From contig NZ_JAGFWR010000001.1 in the NCBI RefSeq assembly GCF_017599305.1, positions 682,001 through 746,000 of the forward strand: a stretch of DNA of 64,000 nt, read 5' to 3'. The DNA comes from Micromonospora antibiotica. GTDB taxonomy: Bacteria > Actinomycetota > Actinomycetes > Mycobacteriales > Micromonosporaceae. Each line of letters opens with the position of its first letter. The first letter of the stretch is position 1. This document shows, piece after piece, positions 1 to 8,081 of this stretch. The translations under genes and the position numbers were made by a program. Below the pieces are notes generated by a model. That model was not told where the DNA came from and did not search any database. It was given only the letters and a program-made list of their open reading frames with translations.

Positions 1-398
1 GCCCGGTAGGTGGTCGCGGTGGCCACCCCGGAGGGCAGTTCGTCACCCTCGGGCGGCACGGTCATGGTGTGCACGCTGGCCGTGGCGCGGGCCGACCCGT
101 CGGCGGCCGGACCAGGCCGGGCCGGGGTGTCGGCGGCCGGACCAGGCCGGGCCGGGGTGTCGGCGGCCGGACCAGGCCGGGCCGGGGTGTCGGCGGCCGG
201 ACCAGGCCGGGCCGGGGTGTCGGCGGTTCCGGTGGGCCGGCCGGAGACCTCGGTGGGTCGGCCCGGGGTGTCGGAGGTCGCGGCACCGGACCGGTCGGGG
301 GCGTCGGCGGATACGACGGGTCGGTCCGGGCTGCCGGTGGCCGGGTCGGGCTCGGATCCCTGGTCGACGTGTCGCACCGGAACCTCTTGCTCAGCCAT
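1..398 (-). CDS. Repeat-rich N-terminus of an unidentified protein (partial, runs off left edge)
   Basis: The gene starts at an ATG whose first base is 398, preceded on the minus strand by GGAGGGCG at good spacing. It stays open to base 1, giving about 132 residues: MAEQEVPVRHVDQ, then Pro/Ala/Asp-rich sequence, then four exact copies of the decapeptide TPARPGPAAD, then TVPPEGDELPSGV and on past the edge. There is no membrane segment or known domain in the visible part. Such low-complexity N-termini are usually disordered linkers on actinobacterial membrane or regulatory proteins, but the functional domain is off-window, so I assign no function. It lies 130 bp downstream of the NlpC/P60 gene on the same strand. 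Confidence 0.6.
   Translation of the reverse strand, partial: MAEQEVPVRHVDQGSEPDPATGSPDRPVVSADAPDRSGAATSDTPGRPTEVSGRPTGTADTPARPGPAADTPARPGPAADTPARPGPAADTPARPGPAADGSARATASVHTMTVPPEGDELPSGVATATTYR
101..220 (-). repeat. Four exact 30-bp tandem repeats inside a coding region
   Basis: Four perfect back-to-back 30-bp units at 101-130, 131-160, 161-190 and 191-220. The period is a multiple of three, so each unit adds ten residues (TPARPGPAAD) without shifting the frame of the partial minus-strand gene. Perfect identity at the DNA level implies recent slippage or unequal crossing-over. Confidence 0.9.
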
Positions 399-528
399 GA
401 TCGCCCTCCGCGCACCCTCGCACCCGTGCCCTGTGAACGGCGACCGGATGTGCCTCGTGTCACCGTGCCACATCTCGCCCCGTCGGCACAGTCGGAGTGC
501 CGAGGGTGGTCGCAACGGTGGCGGTCGG

Positions 529-2109
529 TCAGCTCCCGGTGCTCGCCGAGGCGGTCGCCGAGGTGGAGGTGGACGCCGACCGGCTGCTCTCCGGGGCGCC
601 GGTGCTGCCGGCTGTGGTCGGGTTGGTGCTGCTGTCCGGCGTGCCGGTGCCGGTGCCGGAGACGCTCGGCGTCGGGTCGGGGCTCTTGCTCGGGGTGGGC
701 GTGGGCTTCGGCGTCGGTGGCTTCGTCGGTGCGGTGGTCGCCGTCGGCCGGGGCGTGGGCGTGGTGGGCTTCGGCGACGCGGTGGTGGGCTTCGGGGAGG
801 GCGTGGTGGGCTTCGGCGACGCGGTGGTGGGCTTCGGCGTCGGGGACGGCGTCGGGACCTGGGTGATCGGGGAGCCGGGGGTGTTCACCGCGCCGACGAC
901 CCGGGTGGCGGCGTAGAGACCGGACCACCGGACCTGGGAGATCTTGACCACGTCGCCGCTGCGTGGCGCCTGCACCATCCGCCCCCCGCCGATGTACATG
1001 GCGACGTGGTGGATGGTCGTCCAGCTGCTGCCCGAAGCGAAGAAGAGCAGGTCGCCGGGGAGCAGGGCTGCCTGGGAGACCGTCCGGCTCCGCGTGGCGT
1101 AGTACTGGTCGCGGGCGACCCGGGGCAGGTCGTAGTAGCCGGCGGACCGGTAGGCGGCCCACATCAGCCCCGAGCAGTCGAAGCGGTCCGGGCCTTCGGC
1201 CGCCCACAGGTAGGGGTCGCCGAGCTGCGCGAGCGCGTACCGCACGGCGGCGAGCGCCTGCGGGCTGGCGTTCAGCCCGGTGCTGCTCTGCCCCTCGACG
1301 TACGCCGCACCCAGCTTCTGCTCGGCGGCCTCCTGCTGCTTTTCCAGCGCGATGAGCTGGGCCTGGTTGTCCGCACGCAGCTTGGCGATCTTGGCGTCGT
1401 TGTCGCGCAGCGCCTTCTGCACCGCGGCGAACTGTTCCTCCGCCCGCCGGACCCGGTCGGTGGCGGCGGTGACCGCCTGGGCGGCGACCTGCTCGGCCGT
1501 CCGGGCCCGGGACAGTTCGCCGGCCGCCGCGGTGGTCTCGTCGTCGGCCTGCTGCCCCCGGGAGACCCGCTGCAGGACGCTCAGCCCGTGCAGGTCGCGG
1601 GCCAGTTCACCGGGCGGCAGGGCGGCGGCGGCCTTGAAGGCGTTCGCGGCGACGGCGTTGGCCTGCTGCTCCGCCACGGTCAGCGCGCCCCGGGCCCGGG
1701 TCAGCTCACCCTGGACGCCGGTGAGCTGGACCCGTGCGTCGTCGCGTTGCTTCTGCAACTGCAGGAGCTGGTCGGCGAGCTGACCGTTCTGCGCGGTCAG
1801 GGTGTCGATCTGGGACAGCAGCGGGCTGGTCGGTAGCCCGCCGACCGGCAGGGTCGGGTAGCTGGGCTGGCCCGGGAGCGGGTAGCCGGGCGTCGCCGCG
1901 CCGGGCAGCTGCAACCCGCCGGTGACCACCGGCCGGGAACCGGTGTCCGGGACGGTGTTGGGCAGCGGCGGCTCGGCATAGGCCGGGGTGGCCAGGACCA
2001 TCGCGGCGACCGCGCCGAGCAGCGCCGACCAGAGCGCCGGCCGCAGCACCGGGGAGATCACCGGGACCCTGCGTCGTCGCTGTCGTCGCCCGTGCCCGCT
2101 GTCGACCAT
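529..2109 (-). CDS. Secreted NlpC/P60-family peptidoglycan hydrolase with coiled coil and Pro/Thr-rich tail
   Basis: A 526-residue protein in the RipA-like family of cell-wall endopeptidases that cut stem peptides of peptidoglycan. A basic N-terminus (RRQRRRR) and hydrophobic segment end at about AYA-EP (residue 46), a signal peptide. Residues about 95-280 are Leu/Ala/Gln/Glu-rich and look like a coiled coil. The NlpC/P60 domain covers about 285-410 with the catalytic Cys312 in FDCSGLMW and His368 in HHVAMYIGGG. The last 110 residues are a low-complexity tail with repeated KPTTASPKPTTPS-type units, an unusual place for such a linker because nothing follows it. The ATG at 2109 is chosen because CAGGGAGCGGA precedes it; an upstream in-frame ATG lacks this. 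Confidence 0.88.
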   Translation of the reverse strand: MVDSGHGRRQRRRRVPVISPVLRPALWSALLGAVAAMVLATPAYAEPPLPNTVPDTGSRPVVTGGLQLPGAATPGYPLPGQPSYPTLPVGGLPTSPLLSQIDTLTAQNGQLADQLLQLQKQRDDARVQLTGVQGELTRARGALTVAEQQANAVAANAFKAAAALPPGELARDLHGLSVLQRVSRGQQADDETTAAAGELSRARTAEQVAAQAVTAATDRVRRAEEQFAAVQKALRDNDAKIAKLRADNQAQLIALEKQQEAAEQKLGAAYVEGQSSTGLNASPQALAAVRYALAQLGDPYLWAAEGPDRFDCSGLMWAAYRSAGYYDLPRVARDQYYATRSRTVSQAALLPGDLLFFASGSSWTTIHHVAMYIGGGRMVQAPRSGDVVKISQVRWSGLYAATRVVGAVNTPGSPITQVPTPSPTPKPTTASPKPTTPSPKPTTASPKPTTPTPRPTATTAPTKPPTPKPTPTPSKSPDPTPSVSGTGTGTPDSSTNPTTAGSTGAPESSRSASTSTSATASASTGS

Positions 2110-2354
2110 TCCGCTCCCTGTGCCGGGTGATGGTGCCGCCGCGTGAGGTGGGGCGCGACGACCCGGGACGCCGGGGTGTGCGCCGCGTCCCATCCTGTCT
2201 TACCGCACCGGGACAACGATGTCGATGCGTGAGCAGCTTGGAGAACCCTGGGAGTGCGGGTGAGGTAGGTCGCTGGCGGTGCCCGTCCTGCCGACCTGTC
2301 GCTCGTCCGACGTAGGCTCGATCCGACCGCAGGTGGAAGGGACGTGGCTTTTCG

Positions 2355-3524
2355 ATGGACGCCGGACTCAAGCGTGAGCTCGAAGCGAAGGTGTACGCGG
2401 GGGAGCGACTGACCCGCTCGGACGGGATCGCCCTCTATGAGAGCGACGACCTGACCTGGTTGGGCCGGCTGGCCCACCACCGGCGTACGGAGTTGAACGG
2501 CGAACGGGTGATGTTCAACGTCAACCGGCACCTCAACCTGACGAACGTCTGTTCCGCCTCGTGTGCGTACTGCTCGTTCCAGCGCAAGCCGGGCGAGAAG
2601 GACGCGTACACGATGCGTATCGAGGAGGCGGTCCGCAAGGCCAAGGAGATGGAGGACGAGCAGCTCACCGAGTTGCACATCGTCAACGGCCTGCACCCCA
2701 CGTTGCCCTGGCGCTACTACCCGAAGGTGCTGCGGGAGCTGAAGGCGGCGCTGCCCAACGTCAAGCTCAAGTGTTTCACCGCGACCGAGGTGCAGTGGTT
2801 CGAGAAGATCAGTGGCCTGTCGGCCGACGAGATCCTCGATGAGCTGATGGACGCCGGCCTGGAGTCGTTGACCGGCGGCGGCGCGGAGATCTTCGACTGG
2901 GAGGTCCGCCAGCACATCGTCGATCACGCCTGCCACTGGGAGGACTGGTCCCGGATCCACGCGTTGGCCCACGCCAAGGGCATGAAGACCCCGGCGACGA
3001 TGCTCTACGGCCACATCGAGGAGCCCCGGCACCGGGTCGACCACGTGCTGCGGTTGCGTGAGTTGCAGGACGAGACCGGCGGGTTCGCGGTCTTCATCCC
3101 GCTGCGCTACCAGCACGACTTCGTCGACTCGGCGGACGGCAAGATCCGTAACCGGATCCAGGCGCGCACCACGATGGCCTCGCCGGCCGAGTCGCTCAAG
3201 ACGTTCGCGGTGTCCCGGTTGTTGTTCGACAACGTCCCGCACGTGAAGAACTTCTGGGTGATGCACGGCCTGTCGGTGGCCCAGCTCTCGCTCAACTTCG
3301 GCGTGGACGACCTGGACGGCTCGGTCGTCGAATACAAGATCACCCACGACGCCGACTCGTACGGCACCCCGAACACCATGCACCGTGACGACCTGCTCAA
3401 CCTGATCTGGGACGCCGGCTTCCAGCCGGTCGAGCGGGACACCCGCTACAACGTGGTCCGCGAGTACGACCGGGCACCCGCGTTGGCGTCCCGGCGTGCC
3501 GAGCCGCAGCAGGTCTGGGCCTGA
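2355..3524 (+). CDS. mqnE: Aminofutalosine synthase MqnE (radical SAM)
   Basis: A 389-residue radical SAM enzyme of the futalosine menaquinone pathway. MqnE adds an adenosyl radical to the enolpyruvyl product made by MqnA and gives 6-amino-6-deoxyfutalosine. The cluster ligands are Cys66, Cys70 and Cys73 in CSASCAYC (CX3CX2C), followed by SFQRKPGEKDAYTM and HIVNGLHPTLPW, typical of MqnE. It is a paralogue of the MqnC encoded at 31.6 kb, which has FCAFYR after its cluster instead. Full length. It is divergent from the NlpC gene across a 245-bp gap. GGAAGGGAC lies about 14 bp before the ATG, a longer spacing than usual. MqnA and MqnC are elsewhere in the window, so the pathway is split but nearby. 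Confidence 0.93.
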   Translation: MDAGLKRELEAKVYAGERLTRSDGIALYESDDLTWLGRLAHHRRTELNGERVMFNVNRHLNLTNVCSASCAYCSFQRKPGEKDAYTMRIEEAVRKAKEMEDEQLTELHIVNGLHPTLPWRYYPKVLRELKAALPNVKLKCFTATEVQWFEKISGLSADEILDELMDAGLESLTGGGAEIFDWEVRQHIVDHACHWEDWSRIHALAHAKGMKTPATMLYGHIEEPRHRVDHVLRLRELQDETGGFAVFIPLRYQHDFVDSADGKIRNRIQARTTMASPAESLKTFAVSRLLFDNVPHVKNFWVMHGLSVAQLSLNFGVDDLDGSVVEYKITHDADSYGTPNTMHRDDLLNLIWDAGFQPVERDTRYNVVREYDRAPALASRRAEPQQVWA

Positions 3525-3547
3525 CCCGGCCGTATGCTCGTCACACC

Positions 3548-3988
3548 ATGACCGGACAGCAGCCGACCGCGCAGCAGCGCAGCGGGTTTCCCCGCCGCGA
3601 CGCCGAGGGACGCATCCTCACCCTGGGTGACCTGCTCGGGGTGAGCCTGGCCGGTTGGGTGATCGGCATGCTGGCGCTGGTGCTCTTCGACTGGGCGTTC
3701 GCCGTGGCCGGTGCGGGCGACTTCGGCCGTACCAACGGCTGGCTCGCGGTGATCCTGCCGGTCTGGCTGTTCTGGGACGAATTCCGGGCCTGGGACTTCG
3801 GCGCGGCCCGGGTGGTGGCGGCCCTGGCCGCCGCGGTGGTCGCGGTGGTCGCCGGGCTGCTGGTGGCGGGCCTGGCCGCCGGGCTCGCGCCGCTGTTCAC
3901 CGGCGGGTTGGCCGCGCTCGCGTTCACCGTCGGGTACGCGGTGCTCTGGTTCCAGGGCGTGCACTGGCTGGCCCGACGGACGGGCTGA
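3548..3988 (+). CDS. Small membrane protein of unknown function
   Basis: 146 residues, 23 bp after mqnE and on the same strand. A charged N-terminus of about 30 residues (FPRRDAEGRILTL) is followed by about four hydrophobic segments: SLAGWVIGMLALVLF, the LAVILPVWLFW region, a long Ala/Val-rich stretch and FTVGYAVLWF. I recognise no enzymatic motif. It resembles the small multi-pass hypothetical proteins common next to DUF4229 genes in this order, and it is probably co-transcribed with mqnE and the downstream gene. No function assigned. Confidence 0.75.
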   Translation: MTGQQPTAQQRSGFPRRDAEGRILTLGDLLGVSLAGWVIGMLALVLFDWAFAVAGAGDFGRTNGWLAVILPVWLFWDEFRAWDFGAARVVAALAAAVVAVVAGLLVAGLAAGLAPLFTGGLAALAFTVGYAVLWFQGVHWLARRTG

Positions 3989-4037
3989 ACCACCGGCGTC
4001 GGAGCCCCCGGCGCAGAGTGCAAGGAGTGGGGAAGAC

Positions 4038-4394
4038 GTGAGCGCGAGGAGTGAGCCGGTGTTGCGAGCCCCGCAGTCGCGAACTGGGGTGGCCTGGTGA
4101 GCGCGAGGAGTGAGCCGGTGTTGCGAGCCCCGCAGTCGCGAACTGGGGTGGCCTGGTGAGCGCGAGGAGTGAGCCGGTGTTGCGAGCCCCGCAGTCGCGA
4201 GCTGAGGTGGCCTGGTGAGCGCGAGGAGTGAGCCGGTGTTGCGAGCCCCGCAGTCGCGAGCTGAGGTGGCCTGGTGAGCGCGAGGAGTGAGCCGGTGTTG
4301 CGAGCCCCGCAGTCGCGAGCTGGGGTGGCCTGGTGAGCGCGAGGAGTGAGCCGGTGTTGCGAGCCCCGCAGTCGCGAGCTGAGGTAGCCCGGTG
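4038..4394 (+). repeat. Six tandem 59-bp repeats forming a chain of overlapping mini-ORFs
   Basis: Units begin at 4038, 4097, 4156, 4215, 4274 and 4333, exactly 59 bp apart; the next unit start (4392) is the GTG of the DUF4229 gene. Each unit begins GTGAGCGCGAGGAGTGAGC and reads as a 20-codon ORF (VSARSEPVLRAPQSRTGVAW in the first copies). Its TGA stop shares bases with the GTG of the next unit (GTGA). The first GTG has its own Shine-Dalgarno AAGGAG at 4022-4027. Copies differ mainly near the 3' end (GAACTGGGG versus GAGCTGAGG). The core is bounded by the 5-bp inverted repeat CGCGA/TCGCG. Related single or double copies occur at 10272, 38298, 40463, 42989 and 52076. Confidence 0.9.
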
Positions 4395-4664
4395 AGCGCG
4401 GCGGTGAAGTACACGCTGGCCCGGATCGGGCTGTTCCTGGTGGTCGTGGCGGCGTTGTGGCCGGTCGGGATGAACCTCTTCCTGAAGCTGATGGTGGCGT
4501 TGATCTTTTCCGCTGCCGCGTCGTTCTTCCTGCTCCGGGGCTGGCGGGACCAGATGGCCGAGGAGGTGGCCGCCGCCGCCGAGCGGCGACGCGCGGAGAA
4601 GGAGCGGCTCCGCTCCGCCCTGGCCGGCGACGACCAACCCGCCGAGGGCGACGAGCCCCGCTGA
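4392..4664 (+). CDS. DUF4229 family small membrane protein
   Basis: 90 residues, starting VSAAVKYTLARIGLFLVVV. Two hydrophobic segments (about 8-30 and 33-50) are separated by a short turn (GMNLFLK). A charged helical tail (EEVAAAAERRRAEKERLRSAL) then an acidic end follows. This matches the actinobacterial DUF4229 family, which has no known function. The GTG start is the last link of the six-unit mini-ORF chain, and its own upstream region has no independent Shine-Dalgarno. Translation therefore probably depends on ribosomes arriving from the chain, or on the GGTAG/GAGG remnants just before it. Confidence 0.82.
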   Translation: MSAAVKYTLARIGLFLVVVAALWPVGMNLFLKLMVALIFSAAASFFLLRGWRDQMAEEVAAAAERRRAEKERLRSALAGDDQPAEGDEPR

Positions 4665-4740
4665 CCCCCGCGCGTCCGCTCGAACCGCGTCCGCCGGAAC
4701 AGGCCGCGCCGGGCGCTCGCTGCGTGGCCCGATCGGCCGT

Positions 4741-4815
4741 GATCCACTCCAGATCGGCCCCGTGGCGGTGTCGCGGCGTGGTGATACCGCTACTTCGACC
4801 GTCCGGAGTGGATCA
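4741..4815. repeat. Intergenic 55-bp element with inverted repeats (copy A)
   Basis: Positions 4761-4815 share a 55-bp colinear pattern with 17910-17964: CGTGGCGGTGTC, 11 variable bases, ATACCGCTAC, TCGA, then GGAGT-x-GATCA. The GCGGTGTC and ATACCGC parts are near-complementary and could pair. In this copy GATCCACTCC (4741-4750) is also the exact reverse complement of GGAGTGGATC (4805-4814). It lies in the gap between the DUF4229 gene and the convergent C39-like gene, so a terminator-like role is possible. Confidence 0.6.
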
Positions 4816-4833
4816 TGCCGGTCGGGGAGGGGA

Positions 4834-6210
4834 TCACCAGTTGGTCGAGCCCGGGACCACCGGCCATGGGTGGTCGATCGGCTTGATCAGGTACGCGATG
4901 CCGCCCGACCCACCGGCCACCGTGCCGTTCGCCCGGTAGCGCTTGGTGCGTAGCCAGATCTGCTCGAACTGGTCGCGTCGGTAGACGTTGCGGACCTCGG
5001 CGTTGGACGCCGACGCCGGGTCGTTGACGATCACGTCGCCGTCGGCGGTGAAGCCGACGATCACGAAGAGGTGGCCGGAGGTGCCGTAGTTCGACCCGTC
5101 CAGCTCGGTGTCGAGGAAGGACTGCGAGGTGACCACGGGGATGCCGGCCCGGATGAAGCGTTCCGCCTCGTCGAGGGAGTGCAGTCGGGTGACCCGGGCC
5201 TCGATGCCGGGGAAGCTGGCCGCGTACGCGGTGTTGAACGGCCAGTTGCCCGCGCCTTCGTACTCGTTGTCCCAGGTCATCCGGGCGGCGTGGACGACCT
5301 GCGGGTCGGGGTGGTCGGGGTCGATCCAGGACAGGTCGTCCGCCGACGGCAGCTTGCCGTAGTGCTCCAGCACCATCGTGGTGGACGTCGGGCTGCACCA
5401 GACCTGACCGCCGCCGCCCCACTCGGGGTAGCTGCCCCGGTGGATCATCTGGGAGCGGGCCGGCACGGGCAGTTCGGTGCCCCAGGCGATGTGGCCCCGG
5501 CTCGGGGTGACGGTGAACCGGTCCGGCACGTGCGAACTCATCGCGCCGAGCATCCGGACCCGGGGTGCGGCGGCCTGGCCGGGTGCGCGGTAGAGGGTGA
5601 GCCGCAGTTGGTACGACCGCAGCAGCACCCCGGCGGCGGCGTCGTCGATGGCGAAGGTGTCGGTCCACACGCTGGACCAGGGGTCGCCCTGACCGTCCAG
5701 GGTGGCGCGGGCGATGTCGCGGTCACCGGAGGCCCAGCGGGCCATGACGTACCACGGGGTGTGGTCGCCGGTGGTGTAGGTGCCCTGGAGTTCGACCTGG
5801 AGCCAGGTGCCGGCCGGGGTGTCGGCGTTCCAGGAGGCGACGAGTTCGGTGGCGTCGAAGCCGATCGTGGTGGGTGGCGAGGTCCAGGTGGCGTACTCCC
5901 AGGTGCGGGTGGTGCCGGTGTGCGGGTCGGTGAACTCGGTGGTGCCGGCCGGGCGGCCGATGGTGAGGCCGGCGCGGTGTCCGGGTGCGGCGTACGTGCC
6001 CCGGTGGGTGCCGGCCCGCCAGTCGGGGTGCCGGGACCACTCCTGGAAGGTGATCTGCTCGTCGTGTCCGCCCGGGGGTGGGCGGTCCCCGGCGGGTGGG
6101 GGCGTCCCGGTGGGTGACGGGCCGGCGGCGTGGACGGGTGCGGTGCTGGCGAGCAGGGTGAGGGTGGCGACGCCGACCAGGGCGACCGCGCGCAGGGCTC
6201 TGCTGGACAT
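4834..6210 (-). CDS. Secreted C39-like (papain-fold) peptidase
   Basis: 458 residues. A signal peptide (ALVGVATLTLLASTAPVHA, cleavage after about residue 28) leads into an Asp/Pro/Gly-rich N-terminal domain (about 45-250) with a beta-sandwich look (TWLQVELQGTYTTG). The C-terminal half is a C39_2-type cysteine peptidase: Cys in GQVWCSPTSTTMVLEHYG, His in GTSGHLFVIVGF and Asp/Asn in VIVNDPAS form the expected Cys-His-Asp set. These proteins are exported and cleave extracellular peptides; the substrate is unknown. The ATG at 6210 has GCGGAG before it. It is divergent from the M14 carboxypeptidase, and the two secreted peptidases share a 204-bp intergenic region. Confidence 0.83.
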   Translation of the reverse strand: MSSRALRAVALVGVATLTLLASTAPVHAAGPSPTGTPPPAGDRPPPGGHDEQITFQEWSRHPDWRAGTHRGTYAAPGHRAGLTIGRPAGTTEFTDPHTGTTRTWEYATWTSPPTTIGFDATELVASWNADTPAGTWLQVELQGTYTTGDHTPWYVMARWASGDRDIARATLDGQGDPWSSVWTDTFAIDDAAAGVLLRSYQLRLTLYRAPGQAAAPRVRMLGAMSSHVPDRFTVTPSRGHIAWGTELPVPARSQMIHRGSYPEWGGGGQVWCSPTSTTMVLEHYGKLPSADDLSWIDPDHPDPQVVHAARMTWDNEYEGAGNWPFNTAYAASFPGIEARVTRLHSLDEAERFIRAGIPVVTSQSFLDTELDGSNYGTSGHLFVIVGFTADGDVIVNDPASASNAEVRNVYRRDQFEQIWLRTKRYRANGTVAGGSGGIAYLIKPIDHPWPVVPGSTNW

Positions 6211-6414
6211 GGCAACTCCGCGGGGTGGGGAATCGTTGTCGTTCACTGTCCCGCCCGGCAGGAAGTTTCGCCAGGGCTTGCAGGTGAGAAAGTCATTGCC
6301 GATGTGACGATCCGGTCGGGATGGTTGGAGACAGTCACGGATATTGATATGACCATGTGACTCCTGGTGAAGTGGGCACACAACGGGATCTCCCGTACCC
6401 CGAGGAGGATGTTC

Positions 6415-7725
6415 ATGGCCTTCCGCACCTCCCCCTTCCGGCGTCGCCTGGCGCTCGCCGTCGTCGCCGGCCTCGGCCTGACCGCCGTCGCCACCGGGCC
6501 GGTCTCCGCCCGCCCGGCCCCGGAGCCCGAGCCCGCCGCCGCCGAATACCGGGTGCTCGGCCCGCGTACCCTCGCCGACCGCAACGCCGTCGCCCGCACC
6601 GGCGCGGCGATCGACTCCGCTGAACACGGCGTGCTGTACGTCTCGGCGACCCGGTCCGAGGCAGCCGCGATCACCCGGCTCGGTTTCCGGCTGGAGCAGG
6701 AGGCCGCGCCGGCTCCCGCCGAGGGGGCCAGTGCCCTCGCCTTCCCCCCGGCCGACTCGAACTACCACGACTACGCCGAGCTGACCACAGTGGTCAACCA
6801 GGTGGTCGCCGACCACCCGGCCATCGCCCGCAAGATCAGCATCGGCAAGTCGTACGAGGGCCGCGACCTGATGGCGGTGAAGATCTCCGACAACGTCGGC
6901 ACCGACGAGGCCGAACCGGAGATCCTGTTCAACTCCCAGCAGCACGCCCGCGAGCACCTGACCGTCGAGATGGCGATCTACCTGCTCAACCTGTTCACCG
7001 ACAGCTACGGCACCGACTCGCGGATCACCAGCATCGTCAACTCCCGGGAGATCTGGATCGTCCCCACCGTCAACCCGGACGGCAGCGAGTACGACATCGC
7101 CACCGGCTCCTACCGGTCCTGGCGCAAGAACCGGCAGCCCAACAGCGGCGCGGCGGCGGTCGGCACCGATCTGAACCGCAACTGGGGCTACAACTGGGGC
7201 TGCTGCGGCGGCTCGTCCGGTGCGCCGTCGTCGAGCACCTACCGGGGGCCGTCCGCCTTCTCCGCGCCGGAGACCAAGGCACTGCGGGACTTCGTCAACA
7301 GCCGGGTCGTCGGCGGGGTGCAGCAGATCAAGGCCAACATCGACTGGCACACCTACTCGCAGCTGGTGCTCTGGCCGTTCGGCTACACCACGGCCAACAC
7401 CCCCAGTGGGATGACCGCCGACCAGTACAACACCTTCGCCACCCTCGGGCAGCGGATGGCGGCCACCAACGGCTACACCCCCGAGCAGTCCAGCGACCTC
7501 TACATCACCGACGGCGACAGCCTCGACTGGATGTGGGCGACCCACAAGATCTGGGCGTACACCTTCGAGATGTACCCCGGGTCGTCCGGGGCCGGTGGCG
7601 GCTTCTACCCGCCCGACGAGGTGATCCCCGCCCAGACCTCCCGCAACAAGGAGGCGGTGCTGCTCCTGTCGGAGTACGCCGACTGCCCCTACCGGGTCAT
7701 CAACAAGCAGAGCACCTACTGCTGA
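6415..7725 (+). CDS. Secreted M14-family zinc carboxypeptidase
   Basis: 436 residues. The signal peptide runs to about SARP (residue 33), and a pro-region covers about 40-110. The M14 catalytic domain has the zinc ligands His177 and Glu180 ([10 protein letters not shown]) and His312 (NIDWHTYSQ), the substrate-binding Asn-Arg in [11 protein letters not shown], and the catalytic Glu385 (YTFEMYP). It removes C-terminal residues from peptides outside the cell. Of the ATGs at 6367, 6409 and 6415, the last is favoured because GAGGAGG (6402-6408) is six bases upstream. A hairpin follows its stop, so it is probably monocistronic. Confidence 0.92.
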   Translation: MAFRTSPFRRRLALAVVAGLGLTAVATGPVSARPAPEPEPAAAEYRVLGPRTLADRNAVARTGAAIDSAEHGVLYVSATRSEAAAITRLGFRLEQEAAPAPAEGASALAFPPADSNYHDYAELTTVVNQVVADHPAIARKISIGKSYEGRDLMAVKISDNVGTDEAEPEILFNSQQHAREHLTVEMAIYLLNLFTDSYGTDSRITSIVNSREIWIVPTVNPDGSEYDIATGSYRSWRKNRQPNSGAAAVGTDLNRNWGYNWGCCGGSSGAPSSSTYRGPSAFSAPETKALRDFVNSRVVGGVQQIKANIDWHTYSQLVLWPFGYTTANTPSGMTADQYNTFATLGQRMAATNGYTPEQSSDLYITDGDSLDWMWATHKIWAYTFEMYPGSSGAGGGFYPPDEVIPAQTSRNKEAVLLLSEYADCPYRVINKQSTYC

Positions 7726-7743
7726 CCCACCGGACGTCACTCC

Positions 7744-7780
7744 GGGTGGGGTCCCGTAAGCCCCCGACGGGACCCCACCC
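7744..7780 (+). terminator. Strong GC hairpin after the M14 gene
   Basis: GGGTGGGGTCCCGT (7744-7757) and ACGGGACCCCACCC (7767-7780) are exact reverse complements, a 14-bp stem with a 9-base loop, 18 bp after the carboxypeptidase stop. There is no T-run, as is usual in this phylum. It insulates the downstream riboswitch. Confidence 0.8.
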
Positions 7781-7804
7781 ACCCCCACCGACCAGACGAT
7801 CTTC

Positions 7805-7985
7805 GCTGGTCGTGCGCTACCGTGGCACCCGATCGACCCGCAGCGAAGCCGGTGCGAAACCGGCGCTGTCCCGCAACTGAGATGCCCCACCGTGGTTCCC
7901 GGCCCCGCCGGTGACCCGCCCCGGCGCCCGGCCCGAGTGGCCGGCGTCGTCGTGTGTGGGGACGAGCCAGGTCGCCTGCGGTCGG
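7805..7985 (+). promoter_or_regulatory. Cobalamin (B12) riboswitch aptamer
   Basis: The conserved core is plain: GCGAAGCCGGTGCGAAACC followed by GCTGTCCCGCAACTG at about 7863-7880, the AdoCbl-riboswitch signature. The closing element GAGCCAGGTCGCCTGC is at 7964-7979. It sits upstream of a BtuFCD-type operon. Downstream, CTCCT (8059-8063) can pair with the AGGAG of the Shine-Dalgarno (8072-8076) across an 8-base loop, which suggests translational control: B12 binding would hide the ribosome site of the binding-protein gene. Aptamer ends are approximate. Confidence 0.93.
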
Positions 7986-8081
7986 TCGCGACACGCGCTC
8001 TCGAGGAAGGGCGCCTCGCGGACGGGCACGCCAGCGGCCCTGTCGGCGAAGCACCACGCTCCTCGACCGACAGGAGGACCG

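Noticed and set aside
10..1836. Long plus-strand open frame of 608 codons opposite the NlpC gene
   Set aside because: It is Gly/Arg/Val-rich antisense sequence in a high-GC region; the minus strand has the signal peptide, catalytic motifs and ribosome site.
4038..4394. CRISPR array
   Set aside because: Units are contiguous with no unique spacers, and the same sequence occurs as single copies in operon gaps.
3924..4747. Minus-strand proteins rich in ATSARDCGARNTGSLLALT repeats
   Set aside because: They are translations of the antisense of the six 59-bp units and have no start signals.
6211..7890. Open minus-strand frame continuing upstream of the C39-like gene for 560 codons
   Set aside because: It is the complement of the M14 gene; the ATG at 6210 with GCGGAG and a signal peptide marks the true start.
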